Made by a program: the position numbers and the translations under genes. DNA of 64,000 bases from NCBI GenBank assembly GCA_023389855.1, contig JAEWDZ010000004.1, positions 558,001 through 622,000 of the forward strand, read 5' to 3'. Positions 1 to 8,275 of the stretch are shown here, one piece after another (position 1 is the first letter of the stretch; every line of letters starts with the position of its first letter). Origin of the DNA: Bacteroidota bacterium (GTDB lineage: Bacteria > Bacteroidota > Bacteroidia > Bacteroidales > Porphyromonadaceae). The notes under the pieces are model-generated. The model was given only the letters and a program-made list of their open reading frames with translations, ran no database searches and was not told where the DNA came from.

Positions 1-301
1 GGCAGTAGATAAGTTCATGTACATTGCCCAGGCGCACCTCATCACCTATGCTATAATTGCGTATGAGCCCTACATGGCGGATATAGACATCATTGCCAAT
101 ATCGCAATTGTCCAACGAGCAGGCCGATAGCCGGCTATTCTTCGTAGGATCAAGTGTACCTATATGGCATCTTCCCGAAAAGGTAACATCACGGATCGCC
201 TCCAATCGAAAGGGCTCCGCAAAAAAGATCTGACTCCAGTCGCTACAAGAGCATCCCTGTGTAGTGAGTTGATCGATTTCTTGAATCGTAGGGTTACGCA
301 T
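1..301 (-). CDS. DUF4954 family protein, N-terminal part (runs off the window)
   Basis: An open frame on the minus strand starts at an ATG whose complement is 299-301 and stays open for 100 codons to the window edge. The product begins MRNPTIQEIDQL and then carries a Gly/Ile/Asp-rich repeating pattern (SGRCHIGTLD, CDIGNDVYIRHVG, YSIGDEVRLGNV) like the left-handed beta-helix N-terminus of DUF4954 proteins, which are about 650 residues long and found in Bacteroidota. A TAA lies four codons upstream of the ATG in the same frame, which fixes the start. Function is unknown; the fold suggests a sugar-nucleotide or acyltransferase relative. The family call is from recalled pattern, not a search. Confidence 0.75.
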   Translation of the reverse strand, partial: MRNPTIQEIDQLTTQGCSCSDWSQIFFAEPFRLEAIRDVTFSGRCHIGTLDPTKNSRLSACSLDNCDIGNDVYIRHVGLIRNYSIGDEVRLGNVHELIYC

Positions 302-441
302 AGGAAACAATTAGAACTTCTAGATGCAACCCATTCATTACCAACTCATTCAAGATTGAAAATTGGTAGATGGGCAATGGATTGGTAACGTACTAACTTA
401 TGCCTTCTTCATCGCTTTGCAGTAGGGCCGTCAGCCAGATG

Positions 442-473
442 CAAATATACAAACTTATCCAGAGAATGCCAAA
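442..473 (-). promoter_or_regulatory. Bacteroidota-type promoter for the DUF4954 gene
   Basis: Read on the minus strand, TTTG (470-473) is followed after 20 bases by TATATTTG (442-449), matching the -33/-7 consensus. The predicted transcript would have a leader of roughly 130 bases before the ATG at 301. Confidence 0.6.
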
Positions 474-724
474 TTTGCCCTCACCGCTATTAGAAGAAAC
501 GCAGCGAGGGCGCTTTTATTGTCCCCTTTCGGTTTGCGTTATTGTTCCGCGTTGAATCGCCCTCCCGAAATATCGAAGAAGCGATCGGAAAAGGCTTTCA
601 GTTTGGCCAGGACCGTTTTCTTTTTAAAGGCTGTTTGCCGTCTCCTCTTCGCGCGTAGCAAGAGGGGCGAATAGCTGCACTAGATTTCCGCCGGGGCGCG
701 CTGCATGGCTTCGCTAAAGATGAG

Positions 725-773
725 TAGAAAAAAGTAAAGGTCGCCATGGTGGCAACCCCTACTGTGGCAAGAG
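725..773 (+). pseudogene. relic of a FeoB G1 (P-loop) region, opposite strand to the intact feoB
   Basis: Bases 731-772 match the intact feoB P-loop coding stretch (complement of about 3193-3233) over about 42 positions with three mismatches and one missing base. With that base restored the reading is KVAMVGNPYCGKS, against KVAMVGNPNCGKT in the intact protein. As it stands the frame is shifted, and a stop (TAG, 723-725) precedes it. Similarity fades on both sides. I infer a decayed fragment of a second feoB or of a partial inverted copy; it is too short to be functional. Confidence 0.6.
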
Positions 774-885
774 CGCGAGGCGATGGTGAGGAAAGATTAG
801 CGCAGCGCAATAGCGACCGGAAGCCGATTGGCCCCGGCAAAAGCAACGAATAGGCACAGCACTTTCGCGATAGTCCTGGGGGCGG

Positions 886-1059
886 TTATTTCTTTTTCGC
901 CCTTTTCTTCTTACGCTCTAAAGAAGCGGAACGGGCCACGCATCCACAGGAGCAATCGTCGCAACTACTCTTCCCATGGAAAATACGCCAAATGCTCCTC
1001 GCCGTATAAAAGAGAGCTACAGCTACCACGAGGGCAACCAAAATGATTTGCCACCACAT
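886..1059 (-). CDS. FeoB-associated Cys-rich membrane protein
   Basis: A 57-residue protein whose ATG lies two bases after the feoB stop codon, so it is probably translationally coupled. It has one membrane helix (residues 5-20, IILVALVVAVALFYTA), then a Cys cluster CDDCSCGC (33-40) and a Lys/Arg-rich tail. This is the architecture of the small Cys-rich proteins commonly encoded after feoB, thought to help ferrous iron uptake at the inner membrane, perhaps as a FeoC substitute. The same frame is open further upstream inside feoB, but the MWWQ start fits the family length and the operon spacing. Confidence 0.85.
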   Translation of the reverse strand: MWWQIILVALVVAVALFYTARSIWRIFHGKSSCDDCSCGCVARSASLERKKKRAKKK

Positions 1060-1061
1060 CG

Positions 1062-3608
1062 CTACTGGCCCCATCCTAGTAAAGTGCCCAATTGATAAAT
1101 AATGAAGGCGACACACCAAGCCAAGGTACAAGTATAGGTGATCACCAGCAGCCCCCATTTCCATCCTCCCGCCTCTCTCCTTACAGCGGCTATCACAGCG
1201 ATACAAGGGAAGTAAATGAGGACGAAAGCCATAAAAGTGTACGCAATCAATGGTGTAAAGGAAGGATGCCCCTCACTATCCTTATCTTGTCGCAAGCGCT
1301 CTCCCAGCTGCTGCGTGGCCTTATCGTCGTCATCGGCATGCCCTGTATAGATCACCCCCAGGGTACTTACAACCACCTCTTTGGCGGGAAGCCCCGATAC
1401 CAAGGCGATACCCATTTTCCAATTGAAACCGAGCGGCTTGATCATCGGCTCTATGGCACAGCCTATACGCCCGAGAATCGATGTTTTCTGTTGCGCTTGG
1501 CGGGCGGTTTCTTCCGCCCGATTAATCTGCTCTTTTTTTTCGTTGTCCGAAAGCGAGGAAGCCTCTATAGTGGCTATCTGCGTAGCTGCCTGCTGCATCA
1601 CCTGCCTGCGCGGGAAGTACCCCAGCACCCATATGAGTATCGATGCAAAAAGGATCACGGTACCCATTTTCACCAGGTACTGACGCGATTTTTCCCACAT
1701 ATGGATAAGTACACTCTTGTAAGTAGGCACACGGTAAGGAGGCAGCTCCATGACAAAGGGCAGATCCTCTTTTTTGAAAAAGAGGCGTCTGAAAAGCCAT
1801 GCAAAGAGGATTGCCAAAAAGATCCCCAAAATATATAAGGAAAAAAGCACGATACCCGCATATCGCGGGAAAAAGGCCCCGGCCAATAAGATATAGACTG
1901 GAAGGCGTGCGCTACAGCTCATCAAGGGTGTCACCAAGACGGTGATCAGACGGCTCTGCCTACTCTCTATCGTACGGGTAGCCATAATCGCGGGCACATT
2001 GCATCCGAAGCCCATAATGAGAGGGATGAAACTCTTGCCATGCAGCCCCATACCGTGCATCAGTTTATCCATGAGAAAGGTCGCACGCGCCATATACCCT
2101 GTATCTTCCATCAAAGAGATGAAGAGAAAGAGGATCACGATCTGCGGCAAAAAGACGATCACGCCCCCTACGCCCCCTATGACGCCATCGACAAGGAGAT
2201 CGACCAGCGGCCCCTCGGGAAGGGAGGCAGCTGCCTGGCTGCCAATCCATGCGACAGCACTTTCTATCCAGGCCTGTGGAAAGGCGCCCAACGTAAAGGT
2301 AGCCTGAAACATCAGTATAATGAAGAAGAGAAAGAGCGGCAAGCCCCAAAAACGATGCAGCAGGATATCATCAATCCTTGCACTTGTGGTCTTAGCCTCT
2401 TTGCGTTCGGAGCGATAGGTTTCACGTAGTGCCCCCGCAATAAAGCCATAGCGCTGGTCGGTAATAACCGTCTGTGCAGAAACCTCACCCAGCAAGGCTT
2501 CGCATTTTTTTCGCTCGAAATTGGCTGCAGATAGATAGTAATCGCCTTTGGGCCACTGTTTTACCTCCTCCATCACCTTGCGGTCTTCCTCTAAAAGCTT
2601 GACAGCGATGTATCGAGGGGGGAAATGGGGCGGACAGCTATCGCCTTGTGCAATCTTTTCCGTTAGAAGTTGTACCGCAGGCTCGAGTACACTCCCATAA
2701 GGCACCGTGATTTCGCGTCTTTCTGAAGGCTCCGCCTGTAGTTTTTCGTAAGTAGCGACAACTGTAGCGAGCAATTTGTTGATACCTCCAGGGACACGCC
2801 CTATCGTAGGGACCATAGGGAGACCTAAGAGGAGTTCCAATTTTTTACGGTCCAACTTGGATTTATGCTTTACAAATTCATCATACATATTAAGGGCTAC
2901 GACTACAGGTATCTCCATCTCTATGAGCTGAATGGTAAGATATAGATTGCGTTCGAGGTTGGTGGTATCAATCACGTTGATGACCAAGTCGGGGCGCGTC
3001 TTAGCATCGGTCAGATAGTCGCGAATATAAAGCTCCTCGGGGCTATATGGCGAAAGCGAATAGCTCCCTGGCAGATCCACAATATCAATTCGATAATTGC
3101 CTCTGGTAAAATGAGCTTCGTGGGCCTCGACTGTCACGCCACTGTAATTGCCCACCCGTTCATGCGCTCCACTGGCGATATTGAAAATAGAGGTCTTGCC
3201 ACAGTTGGGGTTGCCCACCATGGCTACCTTTATTTTTTTTCTGTTCTTTTTGTCGAGCAGGGGCTCAGCGACATGGTCGGCGCCAGCCACTTCCGGCTCT
3301 TCTCGCAGATCTTGATGCGAGGCATAAGGCAAATGCGAAAAATCGGCTCCTGCAAGGGTATCATCTTCGCACAAGAGCGTCCCCTCGAGGAGGTCTACAG
3401 TTATCAGTTCGGCATCTTTGCGGCGAAGCGATACATTATAACCCATGATGCGGTAATATACGGGATCCTTGAGAGGCGCATTGCGCACCACCTCTACGAC
3501 CTGCCCTTTTACAAACCCCATCTCTAGGATTCGCTTGCGAAAAGCACCCTCCCCTTTAATGGAAAGTATACGGCATTTTGCTCCTGAGCTTAGTTCCGAT
3601 AGATTCAT
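1062..3608 (-). CDS. feoB: FeoA-FeoB fusion, ferrous iron transporter
   Basis: An 848-residue protein. Residues 1-75 form a FeoA-like SH3 domain. After a linker comes the G-protein domain with G1 GNPNCGKT (132-139), switch/G3 DLPG (178-181) and G4 NMYD (240-243), followed by the polytopic FeoB membrane domain with Gate motifs (for example EDTGYMARATFLMDKLMHG) and a C-terminal hydrophobic region. It imports Fe(II) across the inner membrane in a GTP-dependent way. FeoA fused to FeoB is typical of Porphyromonas and relatives. The Cys-rich peptide follows two bases later. An alternative would be a Mn(II)-preferring FeoB paralogue as in P. gingivalis FeoB2; sequence alone does not decide. Confidence 0.95.
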   Translation of the reverse strand: MNLSELSSGAKCRILSIKGEGAFRKRILEMGFVKGQVVEVVRNAPLKDPVYYRIMGYNVSLRRKDAELITVDLLEGTLLCEDDTLAGADFSHLPYASHQDLREEPEVAGADHVAEPLLDKKNRKKIKVAMVGNPNCGKTSIFNIASGAHERVGNYSGVTVEAHEAHFTRGNYRIDIVDLPGSYSLSPYSPEELYIRDYLTDAKTRPDLVINVIDTTNLERNLYLTIQLIEMEIPVVVALNMYDEFVKHKSKLDRKKLELLLGLPMVPTIGRVPGGINKLLATVVATYEKLQAEPSERREITVPYGSVLEPAVQLLTEKIAQGDSCPPHFPPRYIAVKLLEEDRKVMEEVKQWPKGDYYLSAANFERKKCEALLGEVSAQTVITDQRYGFIAGALRETYRSERKEAKTTSARIDDILLHRFWGLPLFLFFIILMFQATFTLGAFPQAWIESAVAWIGSQAAASLPEGPLVDLLVDGVIGGVGGVIVFLPQIVILFLFISLMEDTGYMARATFLMDKLMHGMGLHGKSFIPLIMGFGCNVPAIMATRTIESRQSRLITVLVTPLMSCSARLPVYILLAGAFFPRYAGIVLFSLYILGIFLAILFAWLFRRLFFKKEDLPFVMELPPYRVPTYKSVLIHMWEKSRQYLVKMGTVILFASILIWVLGYFPRRQVMQQAATQIATIEASSLSDNEKKEQINRAEETARQAQQKTSILGRIGCAIEPMIKPLGFNWKMGIALVSGLPAKEVVVSTLGVIYTGHADDDDKATQQLGERLRQDKDSEGHPSFTPLIAYTFMAFVLIYFPCIAVIAAVRREAGGWKWGLLVITYTCTLAWCVAFIIYQLGTLLGWGQ

Positions 3609-3632
3609 CTGAGTTTACATTTGTTTGTGCTG

Positions 3633-3640
3633 CAAAGGTA
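3633..3640 (-). promoter_or_regulatory. -7 element of the feo operon promoter
   Basis: TACCTTTG on the minus strand, 24 bases upstream of the feoB start. No clear TTG partner is visible at the usual distance, so iron-responsive activation is possible but unproven. Confidence 0.55.
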
Positions 3641-3719
3641 ATCATTTTTTATGATTTAAAAGAAAGGCCTGAAGTCGCCAAAACACCTATCGTATAGCGG
3701 AAAATATCATAAAAAATTG

Positions 3720-3727
3720 TATCTTTG
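3720..3727 (+). promoter_or_regulatory. -7 element upstream of the hemerythrin gene
   Basis: TATCTTTG lies 12 bases before the first ATG (3740). It overlaps a TTG triplet that could otherwise be read as an in-frame start, so that TTG is unlikely to be the true start. A TSS a few bases downstream would give a very short leader. Confidence 0.55.
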
Positions 3728-3739
3728 TATGAAAATATC

Positions 3740-4459
3740 ATGCTACATAAAACAATGATAAAAGCAGAATACCCCTATACCGAAGAAATGGCCATGAGCC
3801 AAGTGATTTGTGACAATTATCACCTTCTTCTCGTAATCACGCGCTTCGGGATCAAATTAGGCTTTGGCGAGCGGACCATCCGCGAAGTGTGCGAAATGAA
3901 CAGCGTACACACGCCTACACTGCTGGCTGTACTCAATGCCATTGGTGCAAGGAAACATATCGACTATACCGCTAAGCATCCCCTCGAAGATATCGACATC
4001 AAAGGATTGATTTCCTATCTCAAGGAGTCGCACCACTACTTTATATCCTATCGACTGCCCCTGATCCGTGAGCACTTAGTTTCGACCCTAGAAGAGGGCC
4101 CTGCCGAATTGGCTCCCGCGATACTGCAATTTTTCGATGGCTATGTGAAAGAGGTGAAGAATCATATGGAATACGAAAATAATACCGTATTCCCCTATGT
4201 AGAGGACCTCATTGCAGGGAAAAAAGGAGACCACGCATACAGCATAGATGTATACAGCCATCAACACGACCAGATAGAAGCTAAAATAAGCGAACTGAAA
4301 AATATCCTTATCCGCTACTATCCCGATGGAAAGGGCTTTTCCCTTACTACGATACTGTACGATATTTTCGATACCGAAGAAGACCTGGCCAATCATAACC
4401 ATATCGAAGACGATCTCTTTGTACCCGTAATACGCAGTATCGAAAAAAGCATTAAATGA
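3740..4459 (+). CDS. hemerythrin (HHE) domain protein, RIC/ScdA-like
   Basis: About 239 residues from the ATG at 3740; ATG 3755 (MIKAEYPYTEEM) is an equally good start given the promoter position. The N-terminal 70 residues contain a short helical domain (FGERTIREVCEMN) like the ScdA/RIC N-terminus but without its CCGG motif. The rest is a four-helix hemerythrin-type domain with likely di-iron ligands in SHHYF, NHMEYENN, YSHQHDQIE and NHNHIEDDLF. Relatives bind O2 or NO or repair iron-sulfur clusters after nitrosative stress. It heads a compact plus-strand run with a LuxR-type regulator 32 bases downstream, which suggests a shared role in redox or iron response. Confidence 0.8.
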   Translation: MLHKTMIKAEYPYTEEMAMSQVICDNYHLLLVITRFGIKLGFGERTIREVCEMNSVHTPTLLAVLNAIGARKHIDYTAKHPLEDIDIKGLISYLKESHHYFISYRLPLIREHLVSTLEEGPAELAPAILQFFDGYVKEVKNHMEYENNTVFPYVEDLIAGKKGDHAYSIDVYSHQHDQIEAKISELKNILIRYYPDGKGFSLTTILYDIFDTEEDLANHNHIEDDLFVPVIRSIEKSIK

Positions 4460-4491
4460 CCGATCCTTAAAATAGCACGTACTGAAGACAA

Positions 4492-5091
4492 ATGACTTCA
4501 AACCAACTCAAATTGCTCATCGTCGACTCTAACGAACTCATTGCCTATGGCTGCGAGGCCCTGATCAAACGCTCCAAAAGCTTCAAACCGACAGCTGTAG
4601 TATGCAAAGATATTGACGAACTACTCAATGCTATCAATATATTCAGCCCCGACGTATTGCTTGTCAGCCCTATCATTGCCGGCGCTAAAATAGACAGCCG
4701 TATAGCCGATAAATGCAATGGCAACATAGCGGCCTTGCTCTACACGACGCTACGCGGAGTCAACCTCCTTGGCTACAAGGAAACCATCACCATCAACGAC
4801 TCCGCAGAAGAAATAATACAAGCCATCGAGCGCACCTGCCATGGCGATGAAGAAGACGATGAAAAACTCGACGAAAACATCCTCTCTCCGAGAGAAACAG
4901 ACGTAGTGGCGCTCGTAGCCAAGGGAATGACCAATAAAGAAATAGCGATATCGCTCGATATATCCATTCATACCGTCATCACCCACCGACGCAACATAGC
5001 TAAAAAACTGGATATCCACAGCGCTAGTGGCCTTACCATATATGCCATTATGCGCAAACTGGTAAAGGTAGAAGAAACCTCCATGCGATAG
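4492..5091 (+). CDS. LuxR/NarL-type regulator with a degenerate receiver domain
   Basis: A 199-residue protein with a receiver-like domain (1-115) and a C-terminal LuxR-type helix-turn-helix (about 128-190; LSPRETDVVALVAKGMTNKE). In the receiver, the position where response regulators carry the phospho-accepting Asp reads DVLLVSP, that is Ser instead of Asp, so classical phosphorylation is unlikely. From memory, P. gingivalis has an orphan LuxR regulator, CdhR, affecting hemin uptake and community development; this gene may be its orthologue, but that needs a comparison. It sits between the hemerythrin gene and the pabA-like gene (gap four bases) and may control iron or redox genes without phosphorylation. 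Confidence 0.85.
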   Translation: MTSNQLKLLIVDSNELIAYGCEALIKRSKSFKPTAVVCKDIDELLNAINIFSPDVLLVSPIIAGAKIDSRIADKCNGNIAALLYTTLRGVNLLGYKETITINDSAEEIIQAIERTCHGDEEDDEKLDENILSPRETDVVALVAKGMTNKEIAISLDISIHTVITHRRNIAKKLDIHSASGLTIYAIMRKLVKVEETSMR

Positions 5092-5095
5092 AGCC

Positions 5096-5677
5096 ATGCC
5101 CCATATTGCTATCGTTGATTGCTACGACTCATTTGTATACAACATCGTTGAATACGCCCGAAATGTGGCTAGCACAGAGATCGATGTCATCCCCTGCAAA
5201 GCGATCGATGCTAAGCGCATCAACTTCCGTACGACATACGATGGCATAATCCTCTCTCCCGGGCCTGGACACCCCCTCGAGCTACCCCTACTCTCCACAA
5301 TTATACACCAAGCAGAAACAACCTATACGCCACTGCTGGGCATATGCTTAGGCATGCAAGCTATCGCCTGCACTTATGGCGCCTCGCTCATCAATCTACA
5401 GAAACCGCTTCATGGGCATGCCGAAAGATTGTGCGACTGCCTTGCCGACGATCCCTTTATTTATGAGGGGCAGCTCGTGGCCCGCTATCACTCCTGGATA
5501 GTCGATACGGCGACGCTCCCCAGCGCGCTTGAGTGCACCGCCTATGCACAAAGTGACCACAGCCCGATGGCGCTACGTCACAAGCAATACCCTTTCTATG
5601 GCACGCAATTTCACCCCGAAAGCTATATTACACAGCACGGCTTTGAGATCATAAAAAACTGGATAGAAAGCCTATAA
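5096..5677 (+). CDS. pabA: class I glutamine amidotransferase, PabA/TrpG type
   Basis: A 193-residue glutaminase subunit supplying ammonia for aminodeoxychorismate or anthranilate synthase. The nucleophile elbow is LLGICLGMQ with Cys84, the oxyanion region is LSPGPGHP (53-60), and the His-Glu pair is in FHPES (172-176). Length is normal for the family. No PabB/TrpE partner lies in the window, so folate versus tryptophan use cannot be settled; the symbol is tentative. The gene begins four bases after the LuxR-type gene and its stop overlaps the ATG of the next gene (TAATG), so it is embedded in the same operon. Confidence 0.85.
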   Translation: MPHIAIVDCYDSFVYNIVEYARNVASTEIDVIPCKAIDAKRINFRTTYDGIILSPGPGHPLELPLLSTIIHQAETTYTPLLGICLGMQAIACTYGASLINLQKPLHGHAERLCDCLADDPFIYEGQLVARYHSWIVDTATLPSALECTAYAQSDHSPMALRHKQYPFYGTQFHPESYITQHGFEIIKNWIESL

Positions 5678-6846
5678 TGAAATTTATCCCATCCCACTAC
5701 CGCTTGTGGCTGCATAGTGCAGCCATCGTACTGGCGCTTACCGTGGCTGTGATACCGGCTATCTTATCATACAGGATTCATCGCAAAATGGTCGATGAAG
5801 AAGAAGCAAAAATGCGCCTCTGGGCAAATGCCACCGAAGCGATTGCCAGCGACAACGAGAGTGCCCCCATTGATTTGCTCCTCTCCATCATCAGCAGCAA
5901 CACCTCCATCCCCATCATCCTTGCCAACGACAGCAATACCATCCTTAGTTTCAACAATATCCGGATCCCTTCGCGTGTCGATAGTGTCGCATTTCTTCAA
6001 AAGAAACTAAGTTTATTCAAAAAGCAACACTCCCCCATCGCCATTCGCCTTAGCGAAGAGCAACACCAATATCTCTACTACGGAAATAGCTCCACGCTTG
6101 CCCAGCTTCTCTTTTTTCCACTTATTCAGACGACCATATTTATCTTTTTTATCGCTATCATAGCCCTCGCCTGGTGGCTCGCCAAAAGAAGTGCACAAAA
6201 CTTGCTATGGATAGGCCTCTCTAAAGAAACCGCCCACCAGCTGGGAACTCCCATTTCCTCGCTTATGGCTTGGGTGGAACTGTTAAAAGAAAAAAATAAC
6301 GTCCCCGAGATATGCTACGAAATGGAGAAAGATATCGATCGACTCATGAATATCAGTCATCGATTTCAGAAAATAGGCGGAAATGCCGCTACCGAAATCT
6401 ATAATCTGAACCAATTGGTAGAAGAGATAACAAGCTATCTACAGCAACGAATAAGCAAAGGCGTGAAAATATTTATCGCCGACAACAGTGAACCAATATT
6501 TGTAAGAATAAATCGTGATCTCATGGGGTGGGTGCTGGAAAATATTGTCAAAAACGGCGTCGACGCCATGGAAGGTAAAGGAGAAATAACCATCCATGTC
6601 GAAAGAAAAAACAAGCATGCCATACTCGATATTACCGATACCGGCAAGGGCATCCCACGAGCAAACAGACGTAATGTCTTTAAGCCGGGCTTTACCACCA
6701 AGAAAAAAGGATGGGGACTGGGACTTTCACTCGCTAAACGCATTGTCGAAAGCCCGCACCAGGGCAAAATAAGCATACTCCACACCGAAGTGGGCAGAGG
6801 TACAACTTTTCGGATCCGCTTGCCACTCGTAGCAAAGAATACATAA
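5677..6846 (+). CDS. membrane sensor histidine kinase
   Basis: A 389-residue kinase with a membrane helix near 12-31, a periplasmic segment of about 115 residues, a second helix near 145-167, then a DHp domain with the phospho-accepting His in KETAHQLGTP (near residue 188) and an HATPase domain: N box ENIVKNGVDAM, G1 DTGKGIP, and a late FTTKKKGWGLGLSL. No HAMP or PAS domain is obvious. Its ATG overlaps the stop of the pabA-like gene. The only regulator nearby lacks the phosphorylatable Asp, so its true partner is probably elsewhere. The sensed signal is unknown; the hemerythrin neighbour hints at oxygen, NO or iron. Confidence 0.88.
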   Translation: MKFIPSHYRLWLHSAAIVLALTVAVIPAILSYRIHRKMVDEEEAKMRLWANATEAIASDNESAPIDLLLSIISSNTSIPIILANDSNTILSFNNIRIPSRVDSVAFLQKKLSLFKKQHSPIAIRLSEEQHQYLYYGNSSTLAQLLFFPLIQTTIFIFFIAIIALAWWLAKRSAQNLLWIGLSKETAHQLGTPISSLMAWVELLKEKNNVPEICYEMEKDIDRLMNISHRFQKIGGNAATEIYNLNQLVEEITSYLQQRISKGVKIFIADNSEPIFVRINRDLMGWVLENIVKNGVDAMEGKGEITIHVERKNKHAILDITDTGKGIPRANRRNVFKPGFTTKKKGWGLGLSLAKRIVESPHQGKISILHTEVGRGTTFRIRLPLVAKNT

Positions 6847-7278
6847 GCCACTTTCCCCCTTACAAACAGATAAAAATAGACCTTAGGAGCGTTTAGGCGA
6901 TCGTCTCGATCTCCCTTTCATTAGGAAGGGCCACGAAAAACAGGCATAGCTCCCACAGCCAGTTCTCACCGCACGGCAGTAGCATAAGAAAATAGCGGCC
7001 AATGTCAATGAGCGGTATACGCCTTCCCAAAAAAAGCAAAACAATGCGCGCATAGTGCTGCCGACACTCCCAGCAGTATAATGTAAAAGAGATTCAAGAA
7101 GTCGAAAGAGAGTAAAAAGCCCTCTAAGGCCCCCTTCCCATGCATCGAGAGACGCTATCAATATGGGTATTTCAACAGCCTGTACGAAAGACACTAATCA
7201 GATATTACTCGGTCAGAAAGAAAAAGCAAATTGTAAGCAATTAGGGCAAAAGAAGTGAAGCCTATCGCATACAAAAAA
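6847..7278. other. gene-free interval after the histidine kinase
   Basis: About 430 bases with no convincing gene. A minus-strand frame of about 103 codons (6883-7194) is open but shows no family pattern, no promoter and an odd composition. A weak hairpin (CCCTT..AAGGG near 6912-6930) might help end the kinase transcript. Confidence 0.4.
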
Positions 7279-7326
7279 CGATGGGTCAAGCTGATTAGGC
7301 ATTGACCCATCGGTTCTGATTTTTTA
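7279..7326. terminator. bidirectional intrinsic terminator
   Basis: A perfect 11-base stem (CGATGGGTCAA 7279-7289 / TTGACCCATCG 7302-7312) is flanked by an A run on the left (7272-7278) and a T run on the right (7320-7326). It can end transcription from the plus-strand kinase operon and from the minus-strand lipoprotein gene. Confidence 0.75.
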
Positions 7327-7348
7327 AGACTAAATCGTTTGACCTATA

Positions 7349-8176
7349 TTATTTGGCCACATTTTTTTGGAGGAAGGCGCGTACTGCTTTATCACTATAG
7401 CCTACCATGGATTGAACCTGGTTGGTTCCTTGAGCGATCATCACGATATAAGGTATAGCACCTTCATTGTCTTTACGGATTTTCATGAAAGCACGGAAAG
7501 CTGTGGCGGGGAACGAATGATCGACATCAAAATCAAGGACATAAGCTTTATCCTTATATTCCTCCGCAATTTTTTCAAGTAGGGGTTTAGCAGCTTGGCA
7601 GGGACCACACCAAGTAGCGCCGAACTTGATCACTACGGGACGATCTAGATAAGAGGCAATCTCTCCACCAAAACGTTTGAAGTTCCATACCTTGTGCAGG
7701 AATTCATTTTCGTCCAAAATATAAACGTTTTTTTCTGTCTTGCTTTCATTCGGATTCAAGGTATTGTAGCTGGTTTTTACCGTCACGGGAGTTGAGGTGA
7801 GCTCTCCAAACTTTGCAGTCACATCAATTTCGCCTTTTTGGACAAGGATAAGCATGCCTTTCTTCGTGAAAGCACCGCCCAATTCTTCTGATTTTTTAGA
7901 TGCCAGGTCGCCCTTTCCCACAAAAGTAAATTCAAGATCAGTATTGGGGACTGGTTTTCCATTGTTATCCTTCACTTCAAATGTCAATTCCTCACCCATA
8001 AAGGCCTCAGTCTTTGAAAGGGAAAGCGTAATGGACGCATCTTTCTGTCCCGAATTGCCATTCCCTTCTTCTTGCGTATTATCAGGCTTTTTTTGAGGGT
8101 CCTTGTCGGAGGAACAACTGCTAAAAGCTACGGCCATCGCCAGCAGCATGGAAAAAGATAAAAGGTACTTCTTCAT
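7349..8176 (-). CDS. thioredoxin-like lipoprotein with an N-terminal Ig-like domain
   Basis: A 275-residue protein with a lipoprotein signal peptide (hydrophobic core, lipobox FSSC, Cys21), a short Ser/Asn/Lys-rich linker, an Ig-like beta domain (about 47-135; TLSLSKTEAFMGEELTF ... TSTPVTVK), and a C-terminal thioredoxin fold with WCGPC (189-193) and the cis-Pro region AIPYIVM. It is probably membrane-anchored outside the cytoplasm and acts in thiol-disulfide exchange. A single-gene unit: promoter 8245-8275, terminator 7279-7326. The Ig-like plus thioredoxin arrangement is unusual enough that the natural substrate cannot be guessed. Confidence 0.88.
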   Translation of the reverse strand: MKKYLLSFSMLLAMAVAFSSCSSDKDPQKKPDNTQEEGNGNSGQKDASITLSLSKTEAFMGEELTFEVKDNNGKPVPNTDLEFTFVGKGDLASKKSEELGGAFTKKGMLILVQKGEIDVTAKFGELTSTPVTVKTSYNTLNPNESKTEKNVYILDENEFLHKVWNFKRFGGEIASYLDRPVVIKFGATWCGPCQAAKPLLEKIAEEYKDKAYVLDFDVDHSFPATAFRAFMKIRKDNEGAIPYIVMIAQGTNQVQSMVGYSDKAVRAFLQKNVAK

Positions 8177-8244
8177 AGTTTTATGTGTTTATATGCTAAA
8201 TAATTAATCTCATCTATTTAGGGACAATATCTTATTGCCTGCAA

Positions 8245-8275
8245 CAAAGCTACAAAATTATTTTGTATTATACAA
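8245..8275 (-). promoter_or_regulatory. promoter of the thioredoxin-like lipoprotein gene
   Basis: On the minus strand TTG (8273-8275) is followed after 20 bases by TAGCTTTG (8245-8252), giving a leader of about 60 bases. Confidence 0.6.

Larger units (their letters stand above)
302..885. other. gene-poor interval between DUF4954 and the feo operon
   Basis: The part next to DUF4954 holds that gene's leader and promoter. The rest has no frame with a recognisable product. It contains the short FeoB-like relic described at 725-773. Short open frames here (on both strands, under 85 codons) look like chance frames with no family pattern and no start signals. Confidence 0.5.

Noticed and set aside
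598..1046. Two short frames around the FeoB relic
   Set aside because: They overlap on opposite strands and the only recognisable part is the P-loop relic read in the wrong frame.
6912..6930. CCCTT/AAGGG hairpin after the histidine kinase
   Set aside because: Five-base stem with no T run; the bidirectional terminator at 7279-7326 is far better.
6883..7194. A 103-codon minus-strand frame between the kinase and the lipoprotein gene
   Set aside because: No promoter, family resemblance or conserved motif. Hydrophobic fragments appear in more than one frame, as expected for decayed or non-coding DNA.
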